Positions 10,048-21,007 of a stretch of 64,000 nt of DNA are shown piece after piece; within the stretch, counting starts at the first letter, position 1, and each line of letters begins with the position of its first letter. The position numbers and the translations under genes were made by a program. The notes beneath the pieces were generated by a model. It had not been told where the DNA came from, did not search any database, and worked only from the letters and a program-made list of their open reading frames with translations. Source of the stretch: Pythium myriotylum. Taxonomy: Eukaryota; Oomycota; Peronosporomycetes; Pythiales; Pythiaceae. The stretch covers positions 124,001 through 188,000 of the forward strand of contig JALJCQ010000012.1 in NCBI GenBank assembly GCA_023091665.1. Direction: 5' to 3'.

Positions 10048-11159
10048 TCATCGCTTGCTCGCGTCTTCGTCGGCGCGCAGAAGCTGCTCGATGCGCCGCG
10101 CCTCGGCCACGTCGCCGGCCTTGTAGTGCATCTGCATCTGCGCGCGCAGCTGCTCCTGGCGTCGCATGGCCTCGATCTTGGCCTTGTCCATGGTCTGCAG
10201 CACGAGCTTGAAGTCCTCCTGCTCGCGCGCGAGCCGCTGCGCGTGCTTCTCGCGACGCAGCGCGTCTTCGTCCACGACGAGGCGGCCGGCCGACGCGGCC
10301 TTGGCTCGCCTCTGCTGCTCTTTCTGGTACTTGCGCATGTCGTACTTCTCAATGTCGTAGTACTTTTCGTGCGGCAGCGTCGCGGTGTTGTAGTCCTCCA
10401 TGTACTCTTTGAACATTTCCATGGCCTCCCACTTTGGCCCGTTAAAGTCGGTGATCTGAAGTAAGTATTCCCAAAACAATAGTCAGCATTGACACAAGAG
10501 CTCCCCCAAGGCCGCCAGTGCGACGACAAACCCCATACCTTTTTGATGTCTCGCAGCCACGCCTGGAACGACTGGCTCTTGGCGTGGAAGTCGGACTCGC
10601 GCAGGATGCCGTACTTGCCGTACTCGTTCTGGTTCACGGCGCGCGAACTGCTCTTGCTCTTCTTGTGCTTTTTCTTCTTCTTGTCCTTCTTCCGGTCGCT
10701 CTTCTTGCGACTCTTCTTCTCCTTCTTGCGGCTGCTGCGCTTGGACGAGCGCCGACGAGAGGAACCGTCCGAGTCGTCCGAGTCGTCCGAGTCGGAGTCC
10801 GAGGAAGAGGACGAGGACGAGGCAGACGACGACACGGAGGAGCTTCGATCACGCCGCCGACGCCGCTCGCGACCTCGCTCTCGCTTCTTCTCATGCTCGC
10901 GCCGTCGACTGCGACTCCGCGACCGCTTCGACTCTCTTCTCTCGCTCTCCTTGCCCTCTGCAGCAGCGTTTCGCGCTGGCGATCGACTGCGACTCGCGCT
11001 GAGCTTCCGCCGCCGAGATCTGCTCGAAGATCGATCGCCAGATCGCGAGCGACGGCGCGATCGAGAGCTCTCGTCGCGCGCTTTCTCGTGCTTTCGCTCC
11101 CGCGACGGCGACCGCGACCGCTCGCGGCTGCGCGAGCCATCTCGACGAGGTGACCCCAT
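10048..11159 (-). CDS. RS-rich nuclear protein, unknown function (2 exons)
   Basis: Exon 1 is 11159-10539 and exon 2 is 10455-10048; the intron is GTATGG...TTCAG (83 nt). Together they give 342 residues. The first 200 residues are Arg/Ser/Lys-rich (alternating RS plus acidic DSDSDDSDDSD runs), the composition of splicing-associated RS domains. The C-terminal part is conserved-looking and charged: YGKYGILRESDFHAK, then FQAWLRDIKKI, then a long helical region (RREKHAQRLAREQEDFKL). Similar RS-plus-tail proteins occur in other eukaryotes, but I cannot name the family with confidence. Reading through the intron would give a different, low-quality C-terminus. It is divergent from the GRAM-domain gene at 11535. 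Confidence 0.7.
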
Positions 11160-11534
11160 CGTCTCCTCCTCCAGCAGATACCCCCAACTTGGCGAAGGGG
11201 GGGGGGGGGGGGGGGGGGGGCTTCTATTATCTCGTGTACCCCCGGTTACACTCTCCGAAAATTGCGACTCCCAAAAATAACGTCGGTCGTCGCGTCGCGT
11301 ACACTGTCGGCTTTTTTCTGCGCGCGTTCTATTTTACTATTGGGACACGGCCGGGTACACTCGGCGAGCGAACGAGCGTACCCCGTGCGCACCCTCACTA
11401 CAACATCTGCAGAAAGAGCTGCTCACTAACTAGAAGCTCTCTTCCTCCTCCTCCTCGTCGGTCGAGCTCGCCCCCTCCTCTCCTCTCCTCCTCCTCCTCC
11501 TCCTCCTCTCCTCCTCTTGCTCTGCTCTGTCGCC
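11160..11534. other. Bidirectional promoter region with homopolymer and CT-rich tract
   Basis: This 375-bp spacer between divergent genes holds a 24-nt poly-G run (11197-11220) and a TCC-rich pyrimidine tract (about 11442-11522) immediately upstream of the GRAM gene start. Polypyrimidine stretches before the ATG are common in compact protist promoters. No gene was seen. Confidence 0.6.
11197..11220 (+). repeat. Poly-G homopolymer (24 nt)
   Basis: Twenty-four consecutive G residues. The length is likely polymorphic or imprecise in any assembly, and the tract could form a G-quadruplex on the plus strand. Confidence 0.9.
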
Positions 11535-13419
11535 ATGGAGGGCGGCGCGTTCCGCGGTCTGCGCGTGGCGTTGGGTATGAGCTTCGAGGAGCCGCCGATG
11601 GACGCCGACGCCAACAAGAAGCGCACCGACAGCGCGAGCAGCGGTGCGAGCAGCCACCGCAGCAGCCGCAGCAGCTCCCACCGACGCAGACACCGACATG
11701 AGAGAGACAAAGACGAGCCCATCGCGCCGCGCGACTCGGAGATGGAGCCGCCCAACGACGAGGACGGCGAGCGCTCGCGCGACGAGATGCGCGAGGAAGT
11801 GATCTGCGCAATCTTTGATCTGCCACGCACGACGACTTTTTTCAAAGGTACGCGATCTGGCGGGAAGACAATTCGCGGTGGTCGACGCTGACTCGGGGAG
11901 CGTTCTGTTAGATTATTCGTGTGCGATCGCCGCGGCGTTCCCGATGCACGGGAGAATGTACCCGACGAGCACGCACGTGTGCTTCTACTCGAACGTCTTT
12001 GGCCGCGAGCGCAAGATCCTCATCCCGTACGAGTCGATCACGGAGCTCACCAAGACCACGACGCTCGTGTTCCAGGGTGCGATCCGCCTGAAGACGACGA
12101 CCAATGAAGACTACACGTTCTCGAGTTTTTGGGGGAACAACCGCGACAAGTGCTTCGAGCTCATCGGCAAGATTCGTAACCGCGTATTGGGGCTGCCGGA
12201 GGAATCGATCGGCGAGGCCGACTCGACGGCTACGCCCGAGGTTCAGTCGAGGGCGAATGAGCAAGCCAGTCCACCTGCATCAGCTCCACTTCCCAAGGAG
12301 CAACGGTTACGCACCGTGTCGGACGGGGGTGTCGTCGCAGTGCCTCGGGATACCACGATGGAGCTGCTGGTCGAAGAGCAGTTCCCGCTGTCGGTCGGTC
12401 AGTTCTTGGCCACGTTTATCGAAGACGATGCATCGTTTGGGCTAGTCCAGTACCACGCGCGCATCGGCACGACCGAGATGATGTGTAATCCTTGGTCGGA
12501 GAGATCTGGGGACGAGTCGCTCGGTCGCACGCGTGTGCTGCAGTTCAGAGTGCCGATCGACTCGCCCATCGGACCCAACTCCTCCATGGTTGACGTCTTG
12601 CAATGCCATAAGATTGATGAACGAGGCTTCCACGCAATTGAGACGTCGACACGACTCGTGGATATCCCGTACGGCGACTATTTCAGTGTCGAAGATCGTT
12701 GGACGATCGCCCCGCATCGACGTGACCCAAACGTCTGTACTCTCACAATTGAACTAAAAGTCGTCTTCACGCGATCGACATTCTGGAAGGGACAGATCGA
12801 GTCGAGAGCGATAGGAGATAACAAAACCAAGTGGCTGCAGTGGGTCAACATGGCCAAAGATCATCTCGCCAATAAAGAAGGTGATGACGTGAGGGAATCG
12901 TCACCGCAAGTATCCAGACCGCCTAGCCCATCAACTAGCAATGGTACTCCTGCGCCTTCACCTCCGGCCTCGAGTACTCCTGCCAGCAATGGTACACCAG
13001 CGCCATCACCCCCTGTATCGAGAACCGCGAGTCCACCGACCAGCAACGGTACGCCCGTGCTTTCCTGTCAGGAAAAAGGCGCCTACACGCGCCGACCCTC
13101 GGGAGTAGTTGTTGAGCCTCGTGCCGTCGACTCGGTCCGTGATAGGTCGCGAGCTTCTCCCAGAACCAAGAAACCCCGTCGTCGAGTTCTTGCGCAAGGT
13201 AAGATCGTTGTGAGCTGCCTGTATTTGAAAATGCTCACACCATCTCGTCGCCTTGCAGTTTTTCCGTGGATCATCATCTTGATACTCGTCTGGATCATCT
13301 ATCGACTGAACAGAACGCTCACTCGTATGGAGTTTGTGCTGCTTTCGACAGAGATGCGACTGGTCGAAATCCAAAAGCAGATCGCCGAGCTTCACACAGG
13401 ACGTGGCGTTTGTCGATGA
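11535..13419 (+). CDS. GRAM-VASt domain membrane protein, Lam/Aster (GRAMD1)-like (3 exons)
   Basis: Exons 11535-11847, 11912-13198 and 13259-13419 join in frame to 586 residues; the introns are GTACGC...TTAG (64 nt) and GTAAGA...GCAG (60 nt). A His/Arg/Ser-rich N-terminus is followed by a GRAM domain at about residues 88-175 (GRMYPTSTHVCFYSNVFG). A VASt/StART-like domain lies at about 250-425 (TTMELLVEEQFPLSVGQF, then VDIPYGDYFSVEDRW). A low-complexity linker has three SNGTPxxSPP-type repeats. A single transmembrane helix is near the C-terminus (FPWIIILILVWIIYRL, about 534-552), followed by a short amphipathic tail. This order matches the Lam/Ltc and Aster families, which move sterol between ER and plasma membrane at contact sites. 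Peronosporalean oomycetes do not make sterols, so the ligand here is an open question. Confidence 0.82.
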
Positions 13420-13425
13420 GAAGTT

Positions 13426-16400
13426 TTATTTCTTGGATAATTCCCACATTGAGTGAAAGTTGATTCGTCGCTGCAATTCGCTGAAGAGGCGCACTGCTTG
13501 CTGGTCGGTCTCGATTTGCGTTGTCATCAGGTCCACGAAGTGCTGGTCGGCTTTGATTTTGTCGCTCGTCGCTGAGTTTTCCAACGCCTGGAGAGAGTCA
13601 ATTTCAGACTGTAAAAGCGAGAGTAGTTTCTGAACGATGTCCAGGCTGGATACCGCAAGTGGATTCAGCATCGGAATGACATCGTCTGGGAGTGCTCGAA
13701 ACAGCTTGGTCATCGCATGATTCCTCAGCACGCCTCCACTTCCTGCCCACGTCGGAGCGCTGGTGAGAACGGCGAAGAGTGGGCGAATAATTGCCGGCTG
13801 GAGTAATGTCGAGTCCAACAGAGCTCCCGATATGCTTTCTTGGATGCTTGAACCACCAGAGAGTAAAAGGATCTGGTCTACTCAAACAACAATGTCGATC
13901 GTCTCGTCAGTATACAAAGGAAGAGTTTTCCTTTCGCGTCGAGACCTACCTTCATGCGTCGAATCGGGATCAACTGGACCCGTTGCAAATATTTCGCGAC
14001 TTGCACGCAGTTTGTCGATCACCGAGACAAGATCCACCTCGAGATCTCCGACATAATCGCTAGATGTGAGTGCACTGCCAGTTGTGCCAGCAATCGTCTC
14101 AGTTCTCAACCACAAACCGAAATAGAGCGGCTCCTTCCTCAGTCCGGGATGAGTGGCCGGAATGTCGATGGCGAGCTCCACTCGGATCCGCGACTGAAAT
14201 CTTTCATCGATTTGAGGCAGAGATGAGATCGATATCACTCGTGACCACGATCGCAGTGACTTTATCAATGTGGAACGTTCGAAAGCAACAACGGAGTACA
14301 CCTTAGACTTGTTCTGTGGCTGTTCTTGGGGTTCCTTAAACGATGATGCACGAACGTCGAGTATGACAAGAAGGATCGAAGTTGACGGATCGAAACTGCG
14401 TATTGAAACCTTCTCGAGATACGGGGGTGGGGTTGCTCTTGATGGTGTAAAAGATACTATCTGCGAGTCTGTGTCGATCGCGCTCTGTCGGTCTGGATTG
14501 AGTTCCACTACTGGAGCCAAATTAAATGTTGCGATAGAGCCCTCACGATCCACGTCATTTGATAGTAGGTGGTCGCGGGTTCCAGCACTCGCTTGAAGCA
14601 GCCGGTTCAAATGACGAATCATCCGCATCTTCTCACCTAACACACTCTCTAGCCGCAGACTTTGCTCGTGGCCAATTCGAAGCCGCTCTTCCAACGATTT
14701 GGTCAGCTGGAGAAGTTGTTGTTCAGATGCGCTCGACGTGTTGTTAGTACGATGGGCCTCAAAGTCGGACTCGCTTTTGTCGAGTTTGACGCGCTCGACA
14801 CACTGGAAACTGTTCTCGTCCCTTTCCAATTGCTTGCCGGTGCGCCGTTGTCTCGCACCTTTCTCCTCAGTGCGGTATTTGAGACGATGGCACGAAGATT
14901 TGCAATGGCCACTTTCTGAATACATGAAGTCAACGAGTACGGACTTGCGGAGACTGAGCTGGAGGAAGTCGACTTCAGCCGTAGAATCGACTTCATTTAG
15001 TAGAATGAGTCGAGTGACGTCGAGAGATGCTAGATCTTGTGGGACGTGGAGTTCTGGCCCAACGAACGTGAAATCTACAACATGACCGAACTATCAGACT
15101 TCGACCTCGATGGCACACCGCATAAGGTTTTCCTACGCTGAAGTGGAGCAATCATCCTCTCTCGCCGACTCGAAGGGCTGATCGAGATGACATGGAATGA
15201 GCAGTCAGCATCGGCACATCGCACACCTACTTGAACTGATGCAGATGCAAAGGATATGATTTCTCTGTGTGTACAAACACGAGGTGAGCGACTGATGCCT
15301 GGTGACCAGAACTGCTGAGAGCGATACGAACATTTGCCGCGGGCTACCTGCAACAACATACGTCGCTAGCGAAACTTCATTCGCAACCGCGTGTATGATG
15401 CCGGACGAGGTACCGATAATAGCAGTCACGGAGGGATGGAGACGCACTGACTTGCTGACAGGCACATTCGCATTCACATCGTTGCTCGTACAGCTTCCAA
15501 AAGGTGTGGCGAATGCACACGCTGTGATGAAGTCGTCCATCCCAGAAGCGTCATCGCGCATCCATCGCGATGAAAAGTAGCCGCATGGTGAGACCTCACA
15601 ATTGTCGGAAAGCGTCAATGTCGCCCAGAGCTGTCGTTCGCTTGTCGACTGCCTAGATCCACCACCACCACAGTCAGCAGAATGAGCACGCTGCACCGCC
15701 CTCCGTAGTAACTTCAACCCACCAGTTGAAAGAAGGAGAATTCAACGGACTCTCGTCGCCCTGGTCTATCTGGATCGGGCGATACTTGAGCAGAACATGC
15801 GGAGTCGGCGTCACCTCCTCGCCAACAAACTGACACGATAGGAGCTCAGCATGGTCGGCACCAGGAAGTTTCAACGCCGATCGGCTTGGGGCGAATGCGT
15901 AGTCTCCCGCATCCGTAATCGCGGTCTCCAGAAGCGTCAGCTCACACGTCGCAGAGTTGAAGACCACGACAGCGGGACCATCGACAACGTGGATCTCCAG
16001 CGACACCGCCTCACCTGCCACCGCCACATCTCCGAGCGGTTGCAACACCCATCTTGCATCGCTCGAAGTGTCGCCGAACAGAGCGTAGAACAGCAGTCGC
16101 GTGCTCGGTTCGTCGTTCGACTGGGACGACTGGGAGAGTGACGCGCGGCGCGCTCGCTTCGAAGGGCGCTGCGATAGTCCGTCTGCCTGTGCAGAGCAGC
16201 GGAACACTAGCAGCGTCGCTGGCACGGCGAGCAGTCGGTCCTCGACGCGCGCGGCCGCCACAAGCTCTGCGTGGTCAGGAAGCGCCGGCACTTTGATGGC
16301 GCTTTTCTTGCCGCCACGAACGACGCGCTGACCCGCATCGACGGTCAGCGGGTAGCATGAGATCTCGTTGTCAACATATTCAATCGCCAGCAGCGAATCG

Positions 16401-16456
16401 TCCACGGGGACGACGCGCCAGCGCAGCGCGCGCGACGCCTGGACGCGACGATCCAT
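13426..16456 (-). CDS. Multi-exon gene, unknown; architecture resembles FAAP100/FANCB (tentative)
   Basis: Exon 1 runs from the ATG at 16456 to about 15719 (donor uncertain) and encodes a beta-rich segment starting MDRRVQASRALRWRVVP. Exon 2 starts near 15648 (STSERQLWATL) and ends near 15240. The exons between about 15240 and 15075 are unresolved. A long exon 15074-13950 encodes beta strands, a coiled coil (residues like LTKSLEERLRIGHEQSLRLE) and a second beta-rich domain. A 72-nt intron (13949-13878, GTAGGT...GTAG) joins in frame to the last exon 13877-13426, which is helical. The order beta-propeller-like, coiled coil, beta-sandwich, helices recalls the FANCB/FAAP100 subunits of the Fanconi core complex. 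That is inference from architecture only; no diagnostic motif was seen. It overlaps nothing and ends 6 bp from the GRAM gene, tail to tail. Confidence 0.55.
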
Positions 16457-16794
16457 GGAGGGGTCTGTCGTCAACGTTTCCCGCCTCAATGGGAAATTGC
16501 GTTAACAACTTAACCACATTACCATATCAGTTCCTATCATTGAGGGTATGATGCGGGATCTGCGACGTTTCAAGATCGCGAAGAAACAAATGCGGCAGAG
16601 ATGATGTGGATGGATGCGACGCCATGAGGCTCCGTGGAGATGGACGTGGGGTGGCGACCAGATGGGAGCGCCATACGAAGCGAGCGAGGCGGATCGCCGC
16701 CGGCGGCTCTGCCCAGCGTTGGCGCTGCGTTGAGCTCTGCGCACTCGCCATTCCTTGATTCGCCCTCGAGCCCACGCAATAACCAACGACCACG
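16457..16794. other. Divergent promoter spacer
   Basis: 338 bp between two divergent genes. No ORF or repeat stands out in it. Confidence 0.5.
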
Positions 16795-18017
16795 ATGGAC
16801 AGCAGCGACGACTGGTGCTACGTCGACTCGGAGAGCGGGTCTGTGCGATCACCAAGCTTCGATGCCGCGGAGCCGGACGTCGAGCTCGAGCCGATGGTCG
16901 TCGAGGAGGTCGTCAAGGCCAAGACCGCGTCGGCGTGGGAAGAGGAGAGCCGAGTCGACGCCGAGGTGCTGGAAATGCTCCAGGACAATACCACTCGAAC
17001 CAAAGCGTTTTCGAGGGAGGCGTACCTCGCAATGCTGGAGCCGAGTCACCGCCGTCGCGTGCTTACTGGATTACAGGCGGACGCCAAGCAAGTCTCGCGC
17101 AAGCGAACTGTGAGAGAAGCATTCGCAACACCTTCTGCTCGACTGTACGAAAAATCAGCTTTTGTCGATCGCTTCCGCGCGAGTTTTCCATCCTACCAAT
17201 CCCTACCTTACTACTCTGCGGTCGAAGAGACTGCAGTAAAGCCATTCACAAAAGATCAAGGCGTTCAGACCGAACCTTCGACGGTGGCCTCGCCCTCATG
17301 TGATCGTCTGTCTGAGCTCTCTTCGGCACTAGAACGAAGTTTAAACCTATCGACGCAGCTCACATCGAAGTGTAGTGACCTAGAACGGTCCGATATCCGC
17401 GCGATTCACCTTCAAAACAGGCTCGATCAAAGTCTTTACGAGAATCGACAACTCAGCAAACAGTTGCGATCGGCCGAGCGCGGTCTCCAGATCTCGCGCA
17501 AACGAAGCGAGCTGACGGACGAGTATGATGATCTCAAATTCAATTTGCAGTGGTGCGATGGCTAACGTTGCATTCCTTGAAAAATAGGTACCAGGACCAT
17601 TTGAAGCGAGAGATCGAGCGGCTTCGTGACGATAATAATGCGCTTTCCCAACGCCTCGAGGTGTTGGCAGGAGGGCTCGACGTCGATTCCAAGAGCATCG
17701 ATGAGCTCGAAGACTTGGAAGATAAGCTAGATCGCGCGATGGCAAAGGTCCGCGAAAGTCTCCGAATGAAGTACCGTGCGGCAAGCGGAATGGATACACG
17801 ACCATCCACCTCGTCAGAGTCATCCCTTCGGAAGAACTCTGAGGAGTACTGTGTGGTTTGCATGGCAAAACTCAAGTGCGTTCGGCTAGATCCTTGCGGA
17901 CACGAAGTGCTCTGCAGCGAGTGCGCCCTTCGAGTCACAAGCTGTCCCATAGATCGCCAGCTGATTCAAGGCAAAGTGCTCACGCATGGAACCAATGCCT
18001 ACTCACTCGAGAAGTGA
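16795..18017 (+). CDS. Coiled-coil RING-finger protein (probable E3 ubiquitin ligase)
   Basis: Two exons, 16795-17552 and 17588-18017, are separated by a 35-nt intron (GTGCG...CTAAC...ATAG). They join in frame to 395 residues; without splicing the frame stops two codons later. The N-terminal third is acidic. Residues about 160-330 form a long coiled coil (for example LKREIERLRDDNNALSQRLE). The C-terminus carries a C3HC4 RING: CVVCMAKLKCVRLDPCGHEV, then LCSECALRVTSCPID, with Cys/His spacing as in MIB/XIAP-type RINGs. Such proteins transfer ubiquitin from an E2 to a substrate held by the coiled-coil region; the substrate is unknown. The start at 16795 gives MDSSDDWCYVDSESG. Confidence 0.82.
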
Positions 18018-18086
18018 AAAACCCAAAGAATGGAGCAAGACTGTACTAAGCAGCAATTAGAGTAGTCTCAGAGCTCCATGGACTGT

Positions 18087-18750
18087 CTAGTCATGCATGC
18101 TGTTGTAGAATTGCAAGAGCTGTTGACGGTTCTTCTGCGCCTGGATGTCTTTATCCGATCTGCTCAGCTTGCGCTTGATCTTTTTGCCAGAGATCGCGCT
18201 ACGAACAACGTCCGAGTCGGATCCGGAGTCCGACTCGGATGACGAGGACGACAAGTCGTGCTTCTTCTTGCTCTTCTTGCTCTTCTTCTTGTGGCGATGC
18301 TTCCGCTCTTTCTACAGATGTACAAGCCTCTTCTGTCAGCTCTCGTAGCTGTATCCCGCTTCCAACCCACCAACCTTCTCGTGCTTCGCCTTCTTCTTCT
18401 TGTGCTCCTTGCGTCGGCGCCGAGATTCTCGCTCGCTCTCGCTACTACCGCTATCACTGCTACTGTCCGAGCTGACGCTTCGACTGCGCTTGCGACGTGA
18501 CCTGCTCTCGGATCGACGCGGCGATTTCGAGCGCGATTTCGAGCGAGACCGACGCCGCGCCGAGTCCTTCCTCGGCGACCGCGAGCGTGAACGGGACCGC
18601 CCTCGACCCTCCTTACTGCATCGCCCACACCAACACGTCAGCATCATTCATCCCCCGAAGCATGCCGCCCCATACACGAACCCCCTACCTATCTCGACTG
18701 TCGCGACGGCGCCGAGGAGACGGCGACCGCTCGCGCGCGTGGCGGGCCAT
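18087..18750 (-). CDS. Small RS-rich nuclear protein (3 exons), unknown function
   Basis: Exons 18750-18689, 18615-18375 and 18311-18087 (introns of 73 and 63 nt, GTAGGG...GCAG and GTTGGT...GTAG) join in frame to 175 residues. The N-terminus is MARHARERSPSPRRRR, followed by dense RS/SR repeats and acidic serine clusters, then a His/Lys-rich stretch (KERKHRHKKKSKKSKKKH). It ends in a conserved-looking tail, SGKKIKRKLSRSDKDIQAQK then LLQFYNSMHD. The composition suggests a splicing-associated nuclear protein. This is the second such gene in the window; it has no clear paralogy with the one at 10048 beyond composition. Unspliced reading frames here are fragmentary, so the splice model carries the call. 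Confidence 0.68.
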
Positions 18751-19107
18751 GAGACTTCGCAACCACCGAGATCACATCGTTTCCGCCATGCCGTCCGCAC
18801 TAGAACGCGTCAGCGCAGCGCCACGTCGTCGTCGTCGTCCAGCGAGCCTCACCTCGTTCTTCACGGAGAGATGGCCTCCGTCCAGCAGATCGATTTCCAA
18901 TCTCCATGGAACAGGTTGCCTCATTTTGCGTGAGTGAAGGCACTCAAACGAGGGAACATTTATAATGTGGTCCACATGATACAAGGAGAATCCTTTTATT
19001 TAGACGCTGTACAGTACTGGTTTAGATTTTTGGCTGGGTGTTTGGGTTTTTCCTTCCCTAGACCCCTTGAAGCTTCTCGCCCAAATCCACGAAGCAGACC
19101 GGAGACC
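18751..19107. other. Divergent promoter region with TTTAGACGC motif
   Basis: 357 bp between the RS gene and V-ATPase subunit C. A TTTAGACGC motif lies at 18999-19007; the same nonamer recurs inside nearby introns (see findings). No gene seen. Confidence 0.5.
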
Positions 19108-20891
19108 ATGAGCGTCTGGCTCGTGGCCGTGCCCAACGAGAGCAGTCGCTCGAGCGATACGACGTTCCTGGAGCTCAAGGCCGAGACCGCCTCGGCGCGC
19201 CACGACTATGCCGGTAGGTTGAACCGCGTTAGACCGTGGTTAGACGCGGTCTAACGCGAAAGATCTGGCCCACCGCGACTGACCGAATCCATTCCCAGAA
19301 TGCTACCGGATGGACCTACCGTCCGACCTGCTCGTCGGCACGCTCGACTCGCTGATGGTGCGAATTTTAGACGCGACTATCGCCCGAGTTTAGACGCGTG
19401 GACTCACGATGGGGGATTTATGTGGCATTTTTTTCCAGGCCTTGAGTGACGACCTCAACCGCGTCGATATGACGGTCGAGAGCGTCGTGCGCAAGATCGA
19501 GCGCCAGTTCCACGATCTCAACAAGGACAACCAGGCGCTGACTGTCGACGGCGGTACGAGTCGCTCTCTGCTTCTCTTTGGGGGCGATGAGACTAACGCG
19601 AGCCGACGACCTTGCAGTGCCCGTGGATCGCTACCTCAACTATTTCGCGTGGGACGAGGCCAAGCACCCCCACCGCCGTCCGCTCCCCGAGATCGTCAAC
19701 ATCATCCAGTCGGTTCGTGATTTTTTAGACCTCGTTTAAACTCGCGGTTAGACTCCACTGGGTCTCACCTTTTCGACGATCTACTCGGTCGATTGTAGTC
19801 TGTCGGTAAGATCGAGGAAGAGCTCAAGCAGCTCAGCACGAGATACTCGGAGAAGAAGCAGCAGCTCGCGAGTCTCCAGAAGAAGAAAGGGTGCGGAAGA
19901 GAGTTTTGCTCGATGGTTGTCATGGTTGGTAACGATATCTCATTTGGTTCGATGCAGTGGCAACCTCATGGTCGCGAACCTGAACGATGTGCTCACGCCC
20001 GACATCGTCTCGTCCTCGGACTTTGTCAACACGGAGTACTTGCAGACGCTGGTGGTCATCGTGCCAAAGTATGGTGTAGTGCATTTGGTCGCTGCTGATA
20101 TATGTTCCTCTATGCTGATCTGGTGGTTATGGTAGGAACTTGGAAGAGACCTGGCAGAACGAGTACCACACGATCGGAGACCAGATCGCCGAGTACGGAC
20201 CAAAGGGAGCGCGCAGTACTGTGCGTGGCTCGCCTGTCGTGCCGGGCTCGTCGCGGAAGCTGCTGGAGGAATCGGACTCATGTGTGTACACGGTGACTGT
20301 GCTCAAGGGCCAGTACTCGCCCGGCCGGCTGGAAAAGGATGGTACGTTTGAGCAAGGTGTGATGCACGATTATGTCGAAGACTTCAAGCTGCGCGCGAGA
20401 GAGAAGCGGTTCGTGGTGCGAGACTTTTCGTTCGACGCGACCTCGCATGCTTCGAACGAGGAAGCCATCGCGGAGCTCGAGGTCGAAGTAGACCGCCTCT
20501 GGTCGGGACTCACCCGTTGGTGCAAGGCGCATTTTGGCGAGACTTTCATCGCGTGGATGCACATCAAGATGATCCGCGTTTTTGTCGAATCGGTGCTGCG
20601 CTACGGCCTGCCTGTCAACTTTGTCGTCCTCATGTACCGCGTACGTTGTCTTTTCAATCACTAAAATCTCCTGCGTGATTGCGCGGTAAGACTAATGCCA
20701 CTTACTACCTTTCTTTATAGCCACACAAAGGAAAGGAGAAGAAGGTGCGATCGATTCTCGCCAAGAAGTATGCCCATCTTCAGCCTTCGCAGTTCTCTGG
20801 TGTCGAAGAATCCTCGTCCAGTGCAGCACAGGCCGAATACTACCCCTACGTGACGAACGCTTTCACTCCGCTGACCGCTGCCGGGCCGTAG
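19108..20891 (+). CDS. V-type H+-ATPase subunit C (8 exons)
   Basis: Peripheral-stalk subunit linking the V1 and V0 sectors of the vacuolar proton pump. The inferred exons are 19108-19213, 19299-19357, 19439-19553, 19618-19712, 19799-19890, 19958-20068, 20136-20640 and 20721-20891. All have GT-AG borders, the phases agree, and together they give 417 residues. The N-terminus MSVWLVAVPNESSRSSDT matches the family's start. The long helical middle (DDLNRVDMTVESVVRKIERQ), the C-terminal half (WCKAHFGETFIAWMHIKM) and a Tyr-rich end (AEYYPYVTNAFTPL) are characteristic of subunit C. It is the most intron-rich gene in the window. Several of its introns contain TTTAGACGC. Confidence 0.93.
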
Positions 20892-21007
20892 AACAGTTTG
20901 CGAATGGGCAGGGCCGCAGCCAACAAAAGAAAGGGATGCAGAGAGACAGCAATATGTGCGTGGATCGGATATATAACCAAAGAGAAGCAGCGAAGAGACT
21001 TGGTTCT

